A DNA stretch of 64,000 bases, from positions 1 through 64,000 of the forward strand of contig DYEU01000015.1 of the NCBI GenBank assembly GCA_020725555.1. Direction: 5' to 3'. Every line of letters starts with the position of its first letter. Within the stretch, counting starts at the first letter, position 1. The translations under genes were made by a program, and so were the position numbers. Source of the stretch: Desulfatibacillum sp. (GTDB taxonomy: Bacteria > Desulfobacterota > Desulfobacteria > Desulfobacterales > SpSt-501). This document shows positions 44,696 through 53,696 of this stretch, piece by piece. The notes beneath the pieces were generated by a model. That model made no database searches. It had not been told where the DNA came from and saw only the letters and a program-made list of their open reading frames with translations.

Positions 44696-46441
44696 GGCCG
44701 AAGACTCCGCCCCCCCGCCGGCTTGCAGGGCGGGGCAGGCGCCGCAGGCCTCGCATCCCGCCCCGGGCCGGCAGGCCGGGCCGTCGAGGCCCGCAAGCGC
44801 CCGCTCGTACTCCTGCCGCAGGTAGTCCCGCGAGACCGGGTGGTCGATGAAATCCCACGGCAGGGTCTCCTCCGCGGGGCGCTCGCGCAGGACGAACCAG
44901 TCGGCGTTCAGCACCGACTCTCGCAACGCCCGGCGCCAGTTGCCCCCCGCGGCGTGAACGCCGAGCAGGAGCTCCCCCACGCGGCGGTCGCCGCGGGCGA
45001 GCAGGGCCTGGACGTAGGCCCAGCGCGGGACGTCGGCGTGCAGGCGGACGTTGGGCACGCGGCGCAGCTCGCGCTCGAGGAGGGCGATCCGGGCCTTGAG
45101 CTCGGCCGTGTCGGCCATGGCCGCCCACTGGAACGGGGTGACGGGCTTGGGGACGAAGGCGTTCACGCTCACGGTGAGGGTCCCGATTGCGCCGCGGCCG
45201 CGGCTGGAGCGGAGAAACTCGTGGCGGATGCGCTTGACGAGGGAGGCGATCTCCGCCGCGTCCTCGCGGGTCTCGGTCGGCAACCCGATCATGAAATAGA
45301 GCTTGAGGTTGGGGATCCCGGCCGCGACCAGCCGGGAGGCGGCGGCGAGGATCTGCCCCTCGGTCAACCCCTTGCGGATCACGCGCCGCAGCCGCTCGCT
45401 TCCGGCCTCCGGGGCGACGGTCGCCGTCTTGACCCCGCTTTCCCGCAGGGCCGCGAGGCGCTCGGGGCTGAGCGTGTCGGCCCGCAGCGAGCTGAAGGAG
45501 AAGCGCACCCCGCGGGCGGCGAAGCGGCCGCAGAGGGAATCGAGCGCCGGGTGGTCGGAAACGGCCGCCCCCACGAGGCCGACCTGGGGCAGCCGATCGG
45601 CCGCCGCGGCGACGGCCTCGTCCAGGCGCTCGGCGGAGTGCATCCGCGGGGGGCGGTACAGGAACCCCGCGCTGCAGAAGCGGCAGCCCCGGCTGCAGCC
45701 GCGGCCCGTCTCGATCAGCACGCTGCGGCCGAACACCGTGTGCGGGGTGAGGACCGCGCTTGCGGCGGGCGGGCGGCAGTCGAGGTCCGCGCAGACCGGG
45801 CTGCGGATCCGCTCCGGCACGTCCGCGAGCGGCTCGCGGCCGGCGATCTCCCCCGAGGCGTCGTAGGCCACGCGGTAGAAGGCGGGCACGTAGGCCCCCG
45901 GCACGCGGCGGGCGAGCAGGCGCAGGCGCGCGTCGCGATCCCTCTCCGCGCGCAGGGCCTCCACGAACGCGGGCACGGTGCACTCGGCCTCGCCGAGGAG
46001 GACGCAGTCGACCAGGGGGGCGAGCGCCTCGGGGTTGAGGCTTAGGGCGACGCCCCCGCCGACGATGAGGGGGTCGTCCGCCCGCCGCGCGGCGGCGAGG
46101 GGGGCGAGCCCCGCCCGCGCGAGCATGCGCACCAGGTTGAGGGCGTCGTTTTCGAAGGAGAGCGAAAAGGCGACGACCTCCGCCGCGGCGACCGGCCGGC
46201 CGGACTCGAGGGTGCGGAGCGGCGCCTCGTCGGGGTCGCCTTCCTCGGGCAGAAACGCCCGTTCGCAGACCACGTCGTCGAAGGCGTTCAGCAGGCGGTA
46301 GACCGCCTGGAACCCCAGGTTCGACATGCCGACGGCGTAGCGGTTGGGGTAGAGGAGCGCGATGGGGATGCGGCCGCGCCAGGACTTGCGGACCGCCCCG
46401 GTCTCCTCCGCGAGCAGACGCTCTCGTGTGGCATCGCGCAT
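44660..46441 (-). CDS. B12-binding radical SAM protein, TIGR03960 type
   Basis: The 593-residue protein starts with a B12-binding-like region (residues about 20-160, YPNRYAVGMSNLGFQAVYRLLN and GGGVALSLNPEALAPLVDCVLLGEAE, each read in parts). A radical SAM domain follows with CSRGCRFC (Cys249, 253, 256) and LYFMIGLPTET near residue 375. The tail is Cys- and Gly-rich (CRPGAGCEACGACPAL), an unusual late cysteine cluster. In other genomes this family is often fused or next to a DUF2344 protein and rng/rpmA-type genes; here it follows ftsZ instead. Its reaction is not established. It overlaps rluD by 36 bases. Confidence 0.87.
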   Translation of the reverse strand: MRDATRERLLAEETGAVRKSWRGRIPIALLYPNRYAVGMSNLGFQAVYRLLNAFDDVVCERAFLPEEGDPDEAPLRTLESGRPVAAAEVVAFSLSFENDALNLVRMLARAGLAPLAAARRADDPLIVGGGVALSLNPEALAPLVDCVLLGEAECTVPAFVEALRAERDRDARLRLLARRVPGAYVPAFYRVAYDASGEIAGREPLADVPERIRSPVCADLDCRPPAASAVLTPHTVFGRSVLIETGRGCSRGCRFCSAGFLYRPPRMHSAERLDEAVAAAADRLPQVGLVGAAVSDHPALDSLCGRFAARGVRFSFSSLRADTLSPERLAALRESGVKTATVAPEAGSERLRRVIRKGLTEGQILAAASRLVAAGIPNLKLYFMIGLPTETREDAAEIASLVKRIRHEFLRSSRGRGAIGTLTVSVNAFVPKPVTPFQWAAMADTAELKARIALLERELRRVPNVRLHADVPRWAYVQALLARGDRRVGELLLGVHAAGGNWRRALRESVLNADWFVLRERPAEETLPWDFIDHPVSRDYLRQEYERALAGLDGPACRPGAGCEACGACPALQAGGGAESSASGGTPGGGGGV

Positions 46442-46547
46442 GGCGAACCCCCCGGCCTTCGGGGCGGCCGCCCGCCGCAGGCCGCCCTGCAGATACTCCT
46501 AAGGCCTCGGCCCGGATCCCGCAAGCGGCGGCCGGGGGCGCGTCCGC

Positions 46548-47765
46548 TCAGTCCGCCTTGCGCCTGAGGAAGGTCGGCACGTCGAGATCGTTTTCGTCGA
46601 ACCCCGGCCGGCCCCAGCCGCGGCAGGAGGCCCCCTCGCCCTCGCAGGCCGCCCGGCGCTGGCGCAGGAAGGTCGGCTCGTCGAGGTCGACGATGTCGCG
46701 GCGCTCCATGTCGGCCGGGGTGATGTCGCGCACCTTGCCGCGCGGCGCGGCGGCGACCACACGGGGCAGGCGCTTCTCCTCGGCCCGGCCCTTTTCGCGG
46801 GGCTCCTCGGCCTCGGCGCCGATGCCGGTGGCGATCACCGTGACCCGCATCTCCTCGCCCAGGCTTTCGTCCACCGAGGTCCCCCAGAAGATCTCCGCCT
46901 CGTCGCCCACTTCCTTGTGGATGCGCTCGGAGGCCTCGGCGACCTCCTCGAACTCCATGCTGCTCGAGGCGGTGATGTTCATGAGCACGCCGCGCGCCCC
47001 GCGGATCGAGATGTCCTCGAGCAGGGGGTGCGAGATGGCCTTTTCCGCGGCCTCGACGGCGCGGTTTTCGCCGGCGGCGATGCCGATGCCCATGAGCGCC
47101 ATGCCGGCCTTGGACATCGTGGTGCGCACGTCGGCGAAATCCAGGTTGACCAGCCCCGGCATCATGATCAGGTCGGTGATGCCCTTGACGGCGTGCAGGA
47201 GAATCTCGTCCGCCTTGAGGAACATCTCCATCAGGGTCGCCTTCTTCGAGGCGAGCGCCCGCAGGCGGTCGTTGGGGATGGTGATCGCCGTGTCGACCAC
47301 CTTTTTCAGCTCGGCCAGGCCCTGCTCGGCGATCTGGGCCCGCTTGCGGCCCTCGAAGCTGAAGGGCTTGGTCACCACCGCCACCGTGAGGGCGCCGAGC
47401 TCGCGGCAGATCTCGGCGATCACGGGGGTGGCGCCGGTCCCCGTGCCCCCGCCCAGCCCCGCGGTGATGAAGACCATGTGGCTCTCGCGCAGCACGTTGC
47501 GGATCTGCTCGGCGTTCTCGAGCGCCGCGTCGCGGCCGATCTGGGGGTTGGCCCCCGCGCCCAGGCCCTCGGTGATGCTTTCGCCGAGCTGGATGCGGAC
47601 CTCGGCCTGGGAGATCTCCAACGCCTGGGCGTCGGTGTTGGCGGCGATGAACTTCACGCCCTGGAGCCCGGAGCGGATCATGTTGTTGATCGCGTTGCCT
47701 CCGGCTCCCCCGACCCCGATCACCTTGATCCTGGCCGACTTCTCGTTGTCGATGTAGGTGAACAT
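46548..47765 (-). CDS. ftsZ: Cell division GTPase FtsZ with a doubled C-terminal binding peptide
   Basis: FtsZ polymerises into the Z ring at mid-cell. The 405-residue product has the tubulin signature GGGTGTGAT near residues 105-113 and the N-terminal KVIGVGGAGGNAINNM. The conserved C-terminal peptide that binds FtsA occurs twice: LDEPTFLRQ at about 361-369 and LDVPTFLRR at about 394-402, followed by the terminal KAD. AGGAGGG lies about 7 bases upstream of ATG. It is the last gene of the mraZ-ftsZ run, 46 bases after ftsA. Confidence 0.97.
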   Translation of the reverse strand: MFTYIDNEKSARIKVIGVGGAGGNAINNMIRSGLQGVKFIAANTDAQALEISQAEVRIQLGESITEGLGAGANPQIGRDAALENAEQIRNVLRESHMVFITAGLGGGTGTGATPVIAEICRELGALTVAVVTKPFSFEGRKRAQIAEQGLAELKKVVDTAITIPNDRLRALASKKATLMEMFLKADEILLHAVKGITDLIMMPGLVNLDFADVRTTMSKAGMALMGIGIAAGENRAVEAAEKAISHPLLEDISIRGARGVLMNITASSSMEFEEVAEASERIHKEVGDEAEIFWGTSVDESLGEEMRVTVIATGIGAEAEEPREKGRAEEKRLPRVVAAAPRGKVRDITPADMERRDIVDLDEPTFLRQRRAACEGEGASCRGWGRPGFDENDLDVPTFLRRKAD

Positions 47766-47811
47766 GGTTTCGCCCTCCTGTGCGTGATTGCCGGGTTCCG
47801 GGACGGGCCGT

Positions 47812-49044
47812 TCAGACGACGTCCTGGAACCACCGTTTCATGCGGTTCATCACCCGGTGAAAGATGTTCTTGTCGCGGATGCGGAACTTGCGCCGCTCCT
47901 GGCGCCGGTTGCGGGCGCCGTAGAGCACCAGGCCCACGCCGGTCGCGTAGATCGGGTTGTTGACCACGTCGATGAGGCCCTCGATCCCCCGCGGGGTCCC
48001 GATGCGGGCGGGCAGGCCGAAGACCGCCTCGGCCGCGTCGCCCACGCCCTCGAGAAGCGCCCCGCCGCCGGCGAGCACGATCCCCGCGTGGACCATCGCC
48101 CCCACCTGGGCGCGCTGGATTTCGCGCTGCAAGAGCTGGAAGATCTCCTCCATGCGCGGCTCCAGGATCTCGCCCAGGATCTGCCGCGGCAGCTTGCGGG
48201 GCTCCCGGCCGCTCATGCCCGGGACCTCGATCACCTCCTCGGGCCGGATGGAGCGCGCCAGGCAGCTGCCGAAGCGGCGCTTGATCTTCTCGGCTTCGGG
48301 GTGCGGGCAGCGCAGGCCGATGGCGATGTCGTTGGTCAGGTTGTCGCCCCCCAGGGCAAGGACGAAGGTGTGCCGGATGTGCTTGCCGGCGAAGACGGCG
48401 AGATCCGTCGTCCCTCCCCCCAGGTCGAGCAGCGCGCAGCCGAGCTGCTTTTCCTCCTCGCTCAGCACGGCCTCGGCGGAGGCCAGGCTCTGGAGCACGA
48501 TGTCGCAGACGTCGAGCCCGGAGCGGTTGGCGCATTTCACCAGGTTGTGCGCCGCGGCCACGGCGCCGGTGACGATGTGGATCTTGGCCTCCAGCCGCAC
48601 CCCGGTCATGCCGACGGGGTTCTGGATGCCGGGCTGCCCGTCGACGATGAACTCCTGGGGCAGGACGTGGATCACCTCGCGGTCCATGGGGATGGCGACC
48701 GCGCGGGCGGCGTCGATCACGCGCTCGACGTCCTGCGGGGTGATCTCCGGCCCCTTGATGCCGACCACCCCCCGGCTGTTGAAGCCGGCGATGTGGCCGC
48801 CGGCGATCCCCGTGTAGACCGAGGAGATCTCGCAGCCGGCCATCAGCTCGGCCTCCTCCACTGCCTTCTTGATCGACTCCACGGTGGCCTCGATGTTCAC
48901 CACGACCCCCTTGCGCAGGCCGACCGAGGGGTGGGTGCCCACACCCACGATGTTGACGCGATCGCCCGTGACCTCGCCCACCACGGCGCAGATCTTGGTG
49001 GTTCCGATGTCCAGGCCGACGAGAAGGTCCTCTTTGGACGGCAT
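47812..49044 (-). CDS. ftsA: Cell division protein FtsA
   Basis: FtsA is an actin-like ATPase that anchors FtsZ to the membrane and recruits later division proteins. The 410-residue product begins LLVGLDIGTTKICAVVGEV (phosphate loop 1), has LLDLGGGTTDLAVFAGKHIRHT (phosphate 2, about residue 205, read in parts), VLAGGGALLEGV (about 320), and ends in an amphipathic helix FHRVMNRMKRWFQDVV that should bind the membrane. It lies 6 bases after ftsQ and 46 before ftsZ. Confidence 0.97.
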   Translation of the reverse strand: MPSKEDLLVGLDIGTTKICAVVGEVTGDRVNIVGVGTHPSVGLRKGVVVNIEATVESIKKAVEEAELMAGCEISSVYTGIAGGHIAGFNSRGVVGIKGPEITPQDVERVIDAARAVAIPMDREVIHVLPQEFIVDGQPGIQNPVGMTGVRLEAKIHIVTGAVAAAHNLVKCANRSGLDVCDIVLQSLASAEAVLSEEEKQLGCALLDLGGGTTDLAVFAGKHIRHTFVLALGGDNLTNDIAIGLRCPHPEAEKIKRRFGSCLARSIRPEEVIEVPGMSGREPRKLPRQILGEILEPRMEEIFQLLQREIQRAQVGAMVHAGIVLAGGGALLEGVGDAAEAVFGLPARIGTPRGIEGLIDVVNNPIYATGVGLVLYGARNRRQERRKFRIRDKNIFHRVMNRMKRWFQDVV

Positions 49045-49050
49045 GACGCT

Positions 49051-50019
49051 TCAGCCTCCGGGATGAGCCTGCGGCCGGCCCGCCTCCGGCGGGGCCTCGA
49101 GCCCCACCAGGATCCGTTGCGGGTCGGTGAAATCCAGCCGCTGGTACGGGGCCATTTCGGGATGGGCCCGGAAAAAGTTGTGCACCTCCGCCAGGCGCGC
49201 GAGCTTGCGGTCGTAGGCGTCCCAGCCGAGATCGATGCGGCGCTCGCCCTCGCGCAGGAAGACCGTCAGCCCGAGCTGGCGGTCGACGCGGATCCGCCGG
49301 ATGGCGGCGGGCGGGAGGATCTCCCCCGCGGCGGCCGCCTGCTCGAGAAAGGCCAGCACTGCGGCGAGCGGGCGGCCGGGGGGACGGCGTTTCTCGGGGG
49401 AAAACAGGCCCAGGCCCCCGCGCAGCGGCGCAGGCTGCGCCTCGGAGCGGTCGGCCACGCGCAGCTCCTCAGCGGCCAGGCCCTCGATCTCCGGCAGATC
49501 CGGCGGGTCCGTGGGGTCGGCCTCCTTGAAGATCTCGCCGGCCTCGTTGAGCAGGAAGCCCCCGCCGAGCGCCACCCGGGCGATCGCCCGGTGCTCGCGC
49601 ACCCGGATGTGCAGGCCGGCGGGGATCTCCCGGCGCAGCTCCGCCTCGCGGATCCAGGGGTGCGCGAGCAGCCGGCGCCGTGCGGCCGAGAGGTTGAGCC
49701 CCAGGAGGTTCATGCCGCTTTGCACCCCGGCCGTCTCCAGGATCTCGGGGGCCGTGAGGCGGGCGGCCCCGGCGACCTCGATGCGGCGGGCCGGGAAGAA
49801 ATCCCCGCGCGTGAGGAGGTCGTGGAGGAAAACGAAGACCAAGCCCATGGCGGCGGCGAGCCCCGCCGCCGCGACCGCCCCGAGGGCGGCCGCAAGGCGG
49901 CTGCGGCGGCGGAGGCGGGAGCGCCTCTCGTCGCGGCGGCTGCGGTTGCGCCGGGGCGGGCGGCCCTGGAAGAAGCGCTCGAGGTCCCGGCCGGCCGTCG
50001 TCTGTCGGCTCCTGCGCAT
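49051..50019 (-). CDS. ftsQ: Cell division protein FtsQ
   Basis: FtsQ links cytoplasmic and periplasmic parts of the divisome. The 322-residue product has a long, Arg-rich cytoplasmic tail (residues 1-41), one membrane helix (about 42-67), and a POTRA domain starting FFPARRIEVAGAARLTAPEIL (read in parts). The FtsQ domain follows, with HPWIREAELRREIPAGLHI and REHRAIARV. ATG 50019 was chosen: it lies 5 bases after the murC stop and gives the expected membrane topology. murB and ddl, which usually lie between murC and ftsQ, are absent. Confidence 0.93.
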   Translation of the reverse strand: MRRSRQTTAGRDLERFFQGRPPRRNRSRRDERRSRLRRRSRLAAALGAVAAAGLAAAMGLVFVFLHDLLTRGDFFPARRIEVAGAARLTAPEILETAGVQSGMNLLGLNLSAARRRLLAHPWIREAELRREIPAGLHIRVREHRAIARVALGGGFLLNEAGEIFKEADPTDPPDLPEIEGLAAEELRVADRSEAQPAPLRGGLGLFSPEKRRPPGRPLAAVLAFLEQAAAAGEILPPAAIRRIRVDRQLGLTVFLREGERRIDLGWDAYDRKLARLAEVHNFFRAHPEMAPYQRLDFTDPQRILVGLEAPPEAGRPQAHPGG

Positions 50020-50024
50020 GCCCC

Positions 50025-51392
50025 TCAGGTCTCCTCGAGCAAGTCCCGGCCCACCTTCCAGACGTCCCCCGCCCCGAGGGTGAGCAGGAGGTCCCGGGGG
50101 GTCAGGCTTTCGCGCAGCTCGGCCGCGGCCGCCGCGATTCCGGGAAGGAAGCGGGCCTGTTTGTGGCCGTGGTCGACGATCGCCCGGCAGAGGGCCTCGG
50201 CGCTCACCCCCTCGAGCGGCGCCTCGCCGGCCCCGTAGATCGGCAGGACGATCAGCCGGTCGGACTGGTAGAAGGCCCGGGCGAAGTCGTCGAAGAGCGC
50301 CCGCGTGCGCGTGTAGCGGTGCGGCTGGAAGACCACGACCAGCCGCCGCTCCGGCCAGCATGCGCGGAGCGCCTGGAGGGTCATCTTGATTTCCGTGGGG
50401 TGGTGGCCGTAGTCGTCGACCAGGATCGCGCCGCGGAACTCGCCGCGCACCTCCATGCGCCGCTGGACGCCGGGCAGCCGCTCCAGGGCCCCGCGCACGT
50501 CGTCGAGCGGGATCTCCAGCTCGCTGGCGACGGCGATGCCGGCCGCGGCGTTGTAGACGTTGTGGATGCCGGGCAGGTTGATCCGGAAGGCGCCGAGGGG
50601 GCGTCCCCGGAGGCTCAGCGTGAAGCGGCCGGAGCGCCCCTCGAAGGCGACCTCGCCGATCTGGAAGTCGGCCTGCCGGTTCATGCCGTAGGTGACGAAG
50701 CGTTTCTGGATCCGGGGGATGAGGTCCTGGGTGGGGGGGTCGTCCAGGCAGAGGACCGCGAGGCCGTAGAAGGGGATGCGGTCGAGAAAGGAGAGGAACG
50801 CCTCCTGCACCGCGGCGAGGTCTCGGTAGTAGTCGAGGTGTTCGCGGTCGATGTTGGTGACCACGGCGATGGCCGGCGCGTAGCGCAGAAACGAGCCGTC
50901 GCTCTCGTCGGCCTCGGCCACGATGAAGTCGCCGCGGCCCAGGACGGCGTTGGTCCCCACGCCCATGATCTTGCCGCCGACCACCACCGTCGGGTCGAGG
51001 CCGCCCGCGGCGAGCAGCGCGGCGATGATCGAGGTCGTGGTCGTCTTGCCGTGGGCGCCGGCCACGGCGATGCTGTACTTGAGGCGCATCAGCTCGGCGA
51101 GCATCTCCGCCCGGGGGATGACGGGGATGCCCGCGCGGTGGGCGGCCTGGACCTCCGGGTTGTCCCCCCGGACGGCCGAGGAGACGACGACCACGTCGGC
51201 CCCCTCGATCTGGCGCGCGTCGTGACCGAGGAAGATCGCGCCCCCCAGCGCGGCCAGCCGCTCGGTCAGATCCGAGCGCCGCAGGTCCGACCCCGAGACC
51301 CGGTAGCCGAGGTTGAGCAGGAGCTCGGCGATGCCGCTCATGCCGATGCCGCCGACGCCCACGAAATGGATGTGGTAGCGTTTACGGTACAC
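50025..51392 (-). CDS. murC: UDP-N-acetylmuramate--L-alanine ligase
   Basis: MurC adds L-alanine to UDP-MurNAc with ATP in the cytoplasm. The 455-residue product has the N-terminal Rossmann region HFVGVGGIGMSGIAELL (residues 9-25), the ATP loop GAHGKTTTTSIIAALL (about 112-127), and the Mur central motif DEHLDYY-like DREHLDYYRDL with the C-terminal VVVFQPHRYTRT. It starts with GTG, supported by family alignment. It overlaps the end of murG by 11 bases. Confidence 0.96.
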   Translation of the reverse strand: MYRKRYHIHFVGVGGIGMSGIAELLLNLGYRVSGSDLRRSDLTERLAALGGAIFLGHDARQIEGADVVVVSSAVRGDNPEVQAAHRAGIPVIPRAEMLAELMRLKYSIAVAGAHGKTTTTSIIAALLAAGGLDPTVVVGGKIMGVGTNAVLGRGDFIVAEADESDGSFLRYAPAIAVVTNIDREHLDYYRDLAAVQEAFLSFLDRIPFYGLAVLCLDDPPTQDLIPRIQKRFVTYGMNRQADFQIGEVAFEGRSGRFTLSLRGRPLGAFRINLPGIHNVYNAAAGIAVASELEIPLDDVRGALERLPGVQRRMEVRGEFRGAILVDDYGHHPTEIKMTLQALRACWPERRLVVVFQPHRYTRTRALFDDFARAFYQSDRLIVLPIYGAGEAPLEGVSAEALCRAIVDHGHKQARFLPGIAAAAAELRESLTPRDLLLTLGAGDVWKVGRDLLEET

Positions 51393-52521
51393 GATCCTCC
51401 CCCCGCTCCCCCGTCCGCGCCGCGATCAGGCGCAGGCATTCGTCGACCACGGCGGCCGCGGCCCGCGGTCTTCCCAGTGCCGCCGCCCGGCGGCCGCGTT
51501 CCGCGAGCAGCGCCGGCTCCCGCATCAGCTCGGCCAGGCGTTCCGCGAGCCGGGCCCCGGTGAGCTCGGCCTCGGGGATCATCTCCGCCGCCCCGGCCGC
51601 GACCAGCCGGAGGGCGTTTTCGGTCTGGTGGTCGGCGGCCGCGTAGGGAAAGGGGACGAAGATCGCCGGCCGCCCCAGGGCCGTGATTTCCGCGACCGTC
51701 GTCGCCCCCGCCCGGCAGACGACGAGATCGGCCCGGCGGTAGGCCGCGGCCATGTCGTGGAAGAAGGCCTCGACCCGGGCGGGGATGCCGGCGCCCGCAT
51801 AGGCCGCGCGCACCGCCTCCTCGTCGGCGGATCCGGTCTGGTGGAGGACGAAGAGCCGCCCCCCCAGGGCCGCGAGCGCGGGCAGGGCCTCGATCAGCGC
51901 CGTGTTCAGGCGGTGCGCCCCCTGGCTGCCGCCCAGGACGAGGAGCGTGAACCGCCCGGGGTCGGGCGAAGGGGGCGCCGGGGCCTCGGCCGCCGCGGCG
52001 ATCCCGCGGCGGAGGGGGTTCCCCGTCCAGCAGGCCTTGCCCTCGGGAAAGGCCGCGGCCGTCTCGGGAAAGGAGACGAACACGCGCGCCGCGAACCGCG
52101 CGAGCAGGCGGTTCGTCGCCCCGGGCCGGCTGTTCTGCTCGCACAGGGCGACCGGTGCGCCCAGCAGCCGGCCGGCGAGCACGACCGGCCCCGCGGCGTA
52201 GCTCCCCAGACCGAGGACCAGGTCCGGGCCGAAGGCGCGCAGATGGCGTGCCGCCTGGAGCAGGGCGATGGGCAGCTTGGCCGCGGCGCGGAGCTTCTGC
52301 CACCGCCCCCGGCCGCGGAGGCCCTCGACCGCGATCGCGGCGAGCGGAAAGCCCGCGCGGCCGAGGGCCTGCCGCTCGAAGTCGTTTCCCCGGCTGATGA
52401 AGAGGACCCGCGTTTCCGGGAACCGGCGCCGGAACTCCTCGGCGACGGCGATCCCCGGGAAGAGATGCCCCCCGGTGCCGCCGCCGCCGATCGCGATCCG
52501 CAAGGAGGTCTCCGCGTTCAT
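51382..52521 (-). CDS. murG: UDP-GlcNAc transferase MurG (lipid II synthesis)
   Basis: MurG transfers GlcNAc to lipid I at the inner face of the membrane to form lipid II. The 379-residue product has the first glycine loop IAIGGGGTGGHLFPGIAVA (residues 9-27), the second GLGSYAAGPVVLAGRLLGAP near 100, LGGSQGAHRLN near 190, and the donor-site VVCRAGATTVAEITALGRPAIFVPFPYAAADHQ (near 265, read in parts). ATG 52521 overlaps the ftsW stop (ATGA). A far longer frame upstream is an artefact of GC-rich DNA. Confidence 0.97.
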   Translation of the reverse strand: MNAETSLRIAIGGGGTGGHLFPGIAVAEEFRRRFPETRVLFISRGNDFERQALGRAGFPLAAIAVEGLRGRGRWQKLRAAAKLPIALLQAARHLRAFGPDLVLGLGSYAAGPVVLAGRLLGAPVALCEQNSRPGATNRLLARFAARVFVSFPETAAAFPEGKACWTGNPLRRGIAAAAEAPAPPSPDPGRFTLLVLGGSQGAHRLNTALIEALPALAALGGRLFVLHQTGSADEEAVRAAYAGAGIPARVEAFFHDMAAAYRRADLVVCRAGATTVAEITALGRPAIFVPFPYAAADHQTENALRLVAAGAAEMIPEAELTGARLAERLAELMREPALLAERGRRAAALGRPRAAAAVVDECLRLIAARTGERGEDRVP

Positions 52522-53672
52522 GCCCGCATCCCCGCGCCGCCCCGGGCGCTGGCGGCGATGTTCATGAGGACCCCCAGGGCCGCCATGTTCAGGACGAGGG
52601 AGGTTCCGCCGTAGCTGAGAAAGGGCAGCGTCAGGCCCTTGGTCGGCAGCAGGGCGAGGGCGACCCCCATGTTGATCACGACCTGCAACCCGAGGGCCGC
52701 CGTGATCCCCGCCGCGAGGTAGGTGCCGAAGAGGTCCGGCGCCCGGCGGGCGATCCCGATGCCGCGCCAGAGGATCAGCGCGAAAAGAAGGACGATCAGC
52801 GCCGCCCCCGCGACGCCCAGCTCCTCGCCGATGACCGCGAAGATGAAGTCCGTGTGCGGCTCCGGGAGGTAGAAGAGCTTCTGGTGGCTCTTGCCGAGGC
52901 CCGACCCCCACCAGCCCCCGCTGCCGAAGGCCATGAGCGAGTGGGTCGCCTGGTAGCCCTGGTCGTTGGCGTAGCGCCAGGGATCCCAGAAGCTCTCCCA
53001 GCGCCGCCGGCGGTAGCCCGCGGACTGCAGGTGCACCCAGCCGAGCAGGCACCCGACCCCCAGGGTGCCGAGGAGAAAGGTCAGCCGGGCGCCGCCGAGG
53101 AAGAGCATCAGCCCGGACAGCGCGGCGAGGATCGCGGCGGAGCCGAAATCGGGCTGCTTGAGGACGAACGAGGCGAGGACGCCGGTGACGAAGAGATGCG
53201 GCAAAAACCCGATCGACAGCTCCCGCATGCGGCCGGCCTTCTTCTCCATCGAGTAGGCGAGGTAGACGATCAGGGCGAAGCGCGCGATCTCCGAGGGCTG
53301 GAACTGCAGCGGCCCCAGGCGCAGCCAGCGGCTCGCCCCGCCCGCCGTGACGGCCCAGGGCGAGAAGAGCACGGCCGCCAGCAGCGCCGCGGCGACCCCG
53401 AGCAGGGGATAGGCGAGCGGCCGGTAGAGCCGGTAGGGCACGTGGCGGCAGACGACGAGCAGGCAGATGCCCGCCGCGGCGAAGGCGGCCTGCTTCTTGA
53501 GGAAGTAGAACTCGGAGCCGAATTTCTGGGCGGCCAGCGCCGAGCTCGCGCTGTAGACCATGACGATGCCCACCCCCACGAGGAAGAGCGCGGGGAAGAG
53601 CAACGCGAGATCGTAGGCCGGCGCCCTGACCCGCCGGAGGGGCGGGTGGGATGTCGCGGCGGCGGTCGTCAT
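52518..53672 (-). CDS. ftsW: Septal peptidoglycan polymerase FtsW
   Basis: FtsW is the SEDS-family glycosyltransferase that polymerises lipid II at the septum together with FtsI. The 384-residue product has about ten hydrophobic helices. It shows the family marks VYSASSALAAQKFG near residue 42, LQFQPSEIARFALIVYLA, KQPDFGSAAI (catalytic Asp region), HTDFIFAVIGEELG and PLPFLSYGG-like TLPFLSYGGTSL. It is coupled with murG by a 4-base overlap and follows murD by 24 bases. Confidence 0.97.
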   Translation of the reverse strand: MTTAAATSHPPLRRVRAPAYDLALLFPALFLVGVGIVMVYSASSALAAQKFGSEFYFLKKQAAFAAAGICLLVVCRHVPYRLYRPLAYPLLGVAAALLAAVLFSPWAVTAGGASRWLRLGPLQFQPSEIARFALIVYLAYSMEKKAGRMRELSIGFLPHLFVTGVLASFVLKQPDFGSAAILAALSGLMLFLGGARLTFLLGTLGVGCLLGWVHLQSAGYRRRRWESFWDPWRYANDQGYQATHSLMAFGSGGWWGSGLGKSHQKLFYLPEPHTDFIFAVIGEELGVAGAALIVLLFALILWRGIGIARRAPDLFGTYLAAGITAALGLQVVINMGVALALLPTKGLTLPFLSYGGTSLVLNMAALGVLMNIAASARGGAGMRA

Positions 53673-53696
53673 CGGCGGCCCTTTCCAGACCTCGGT

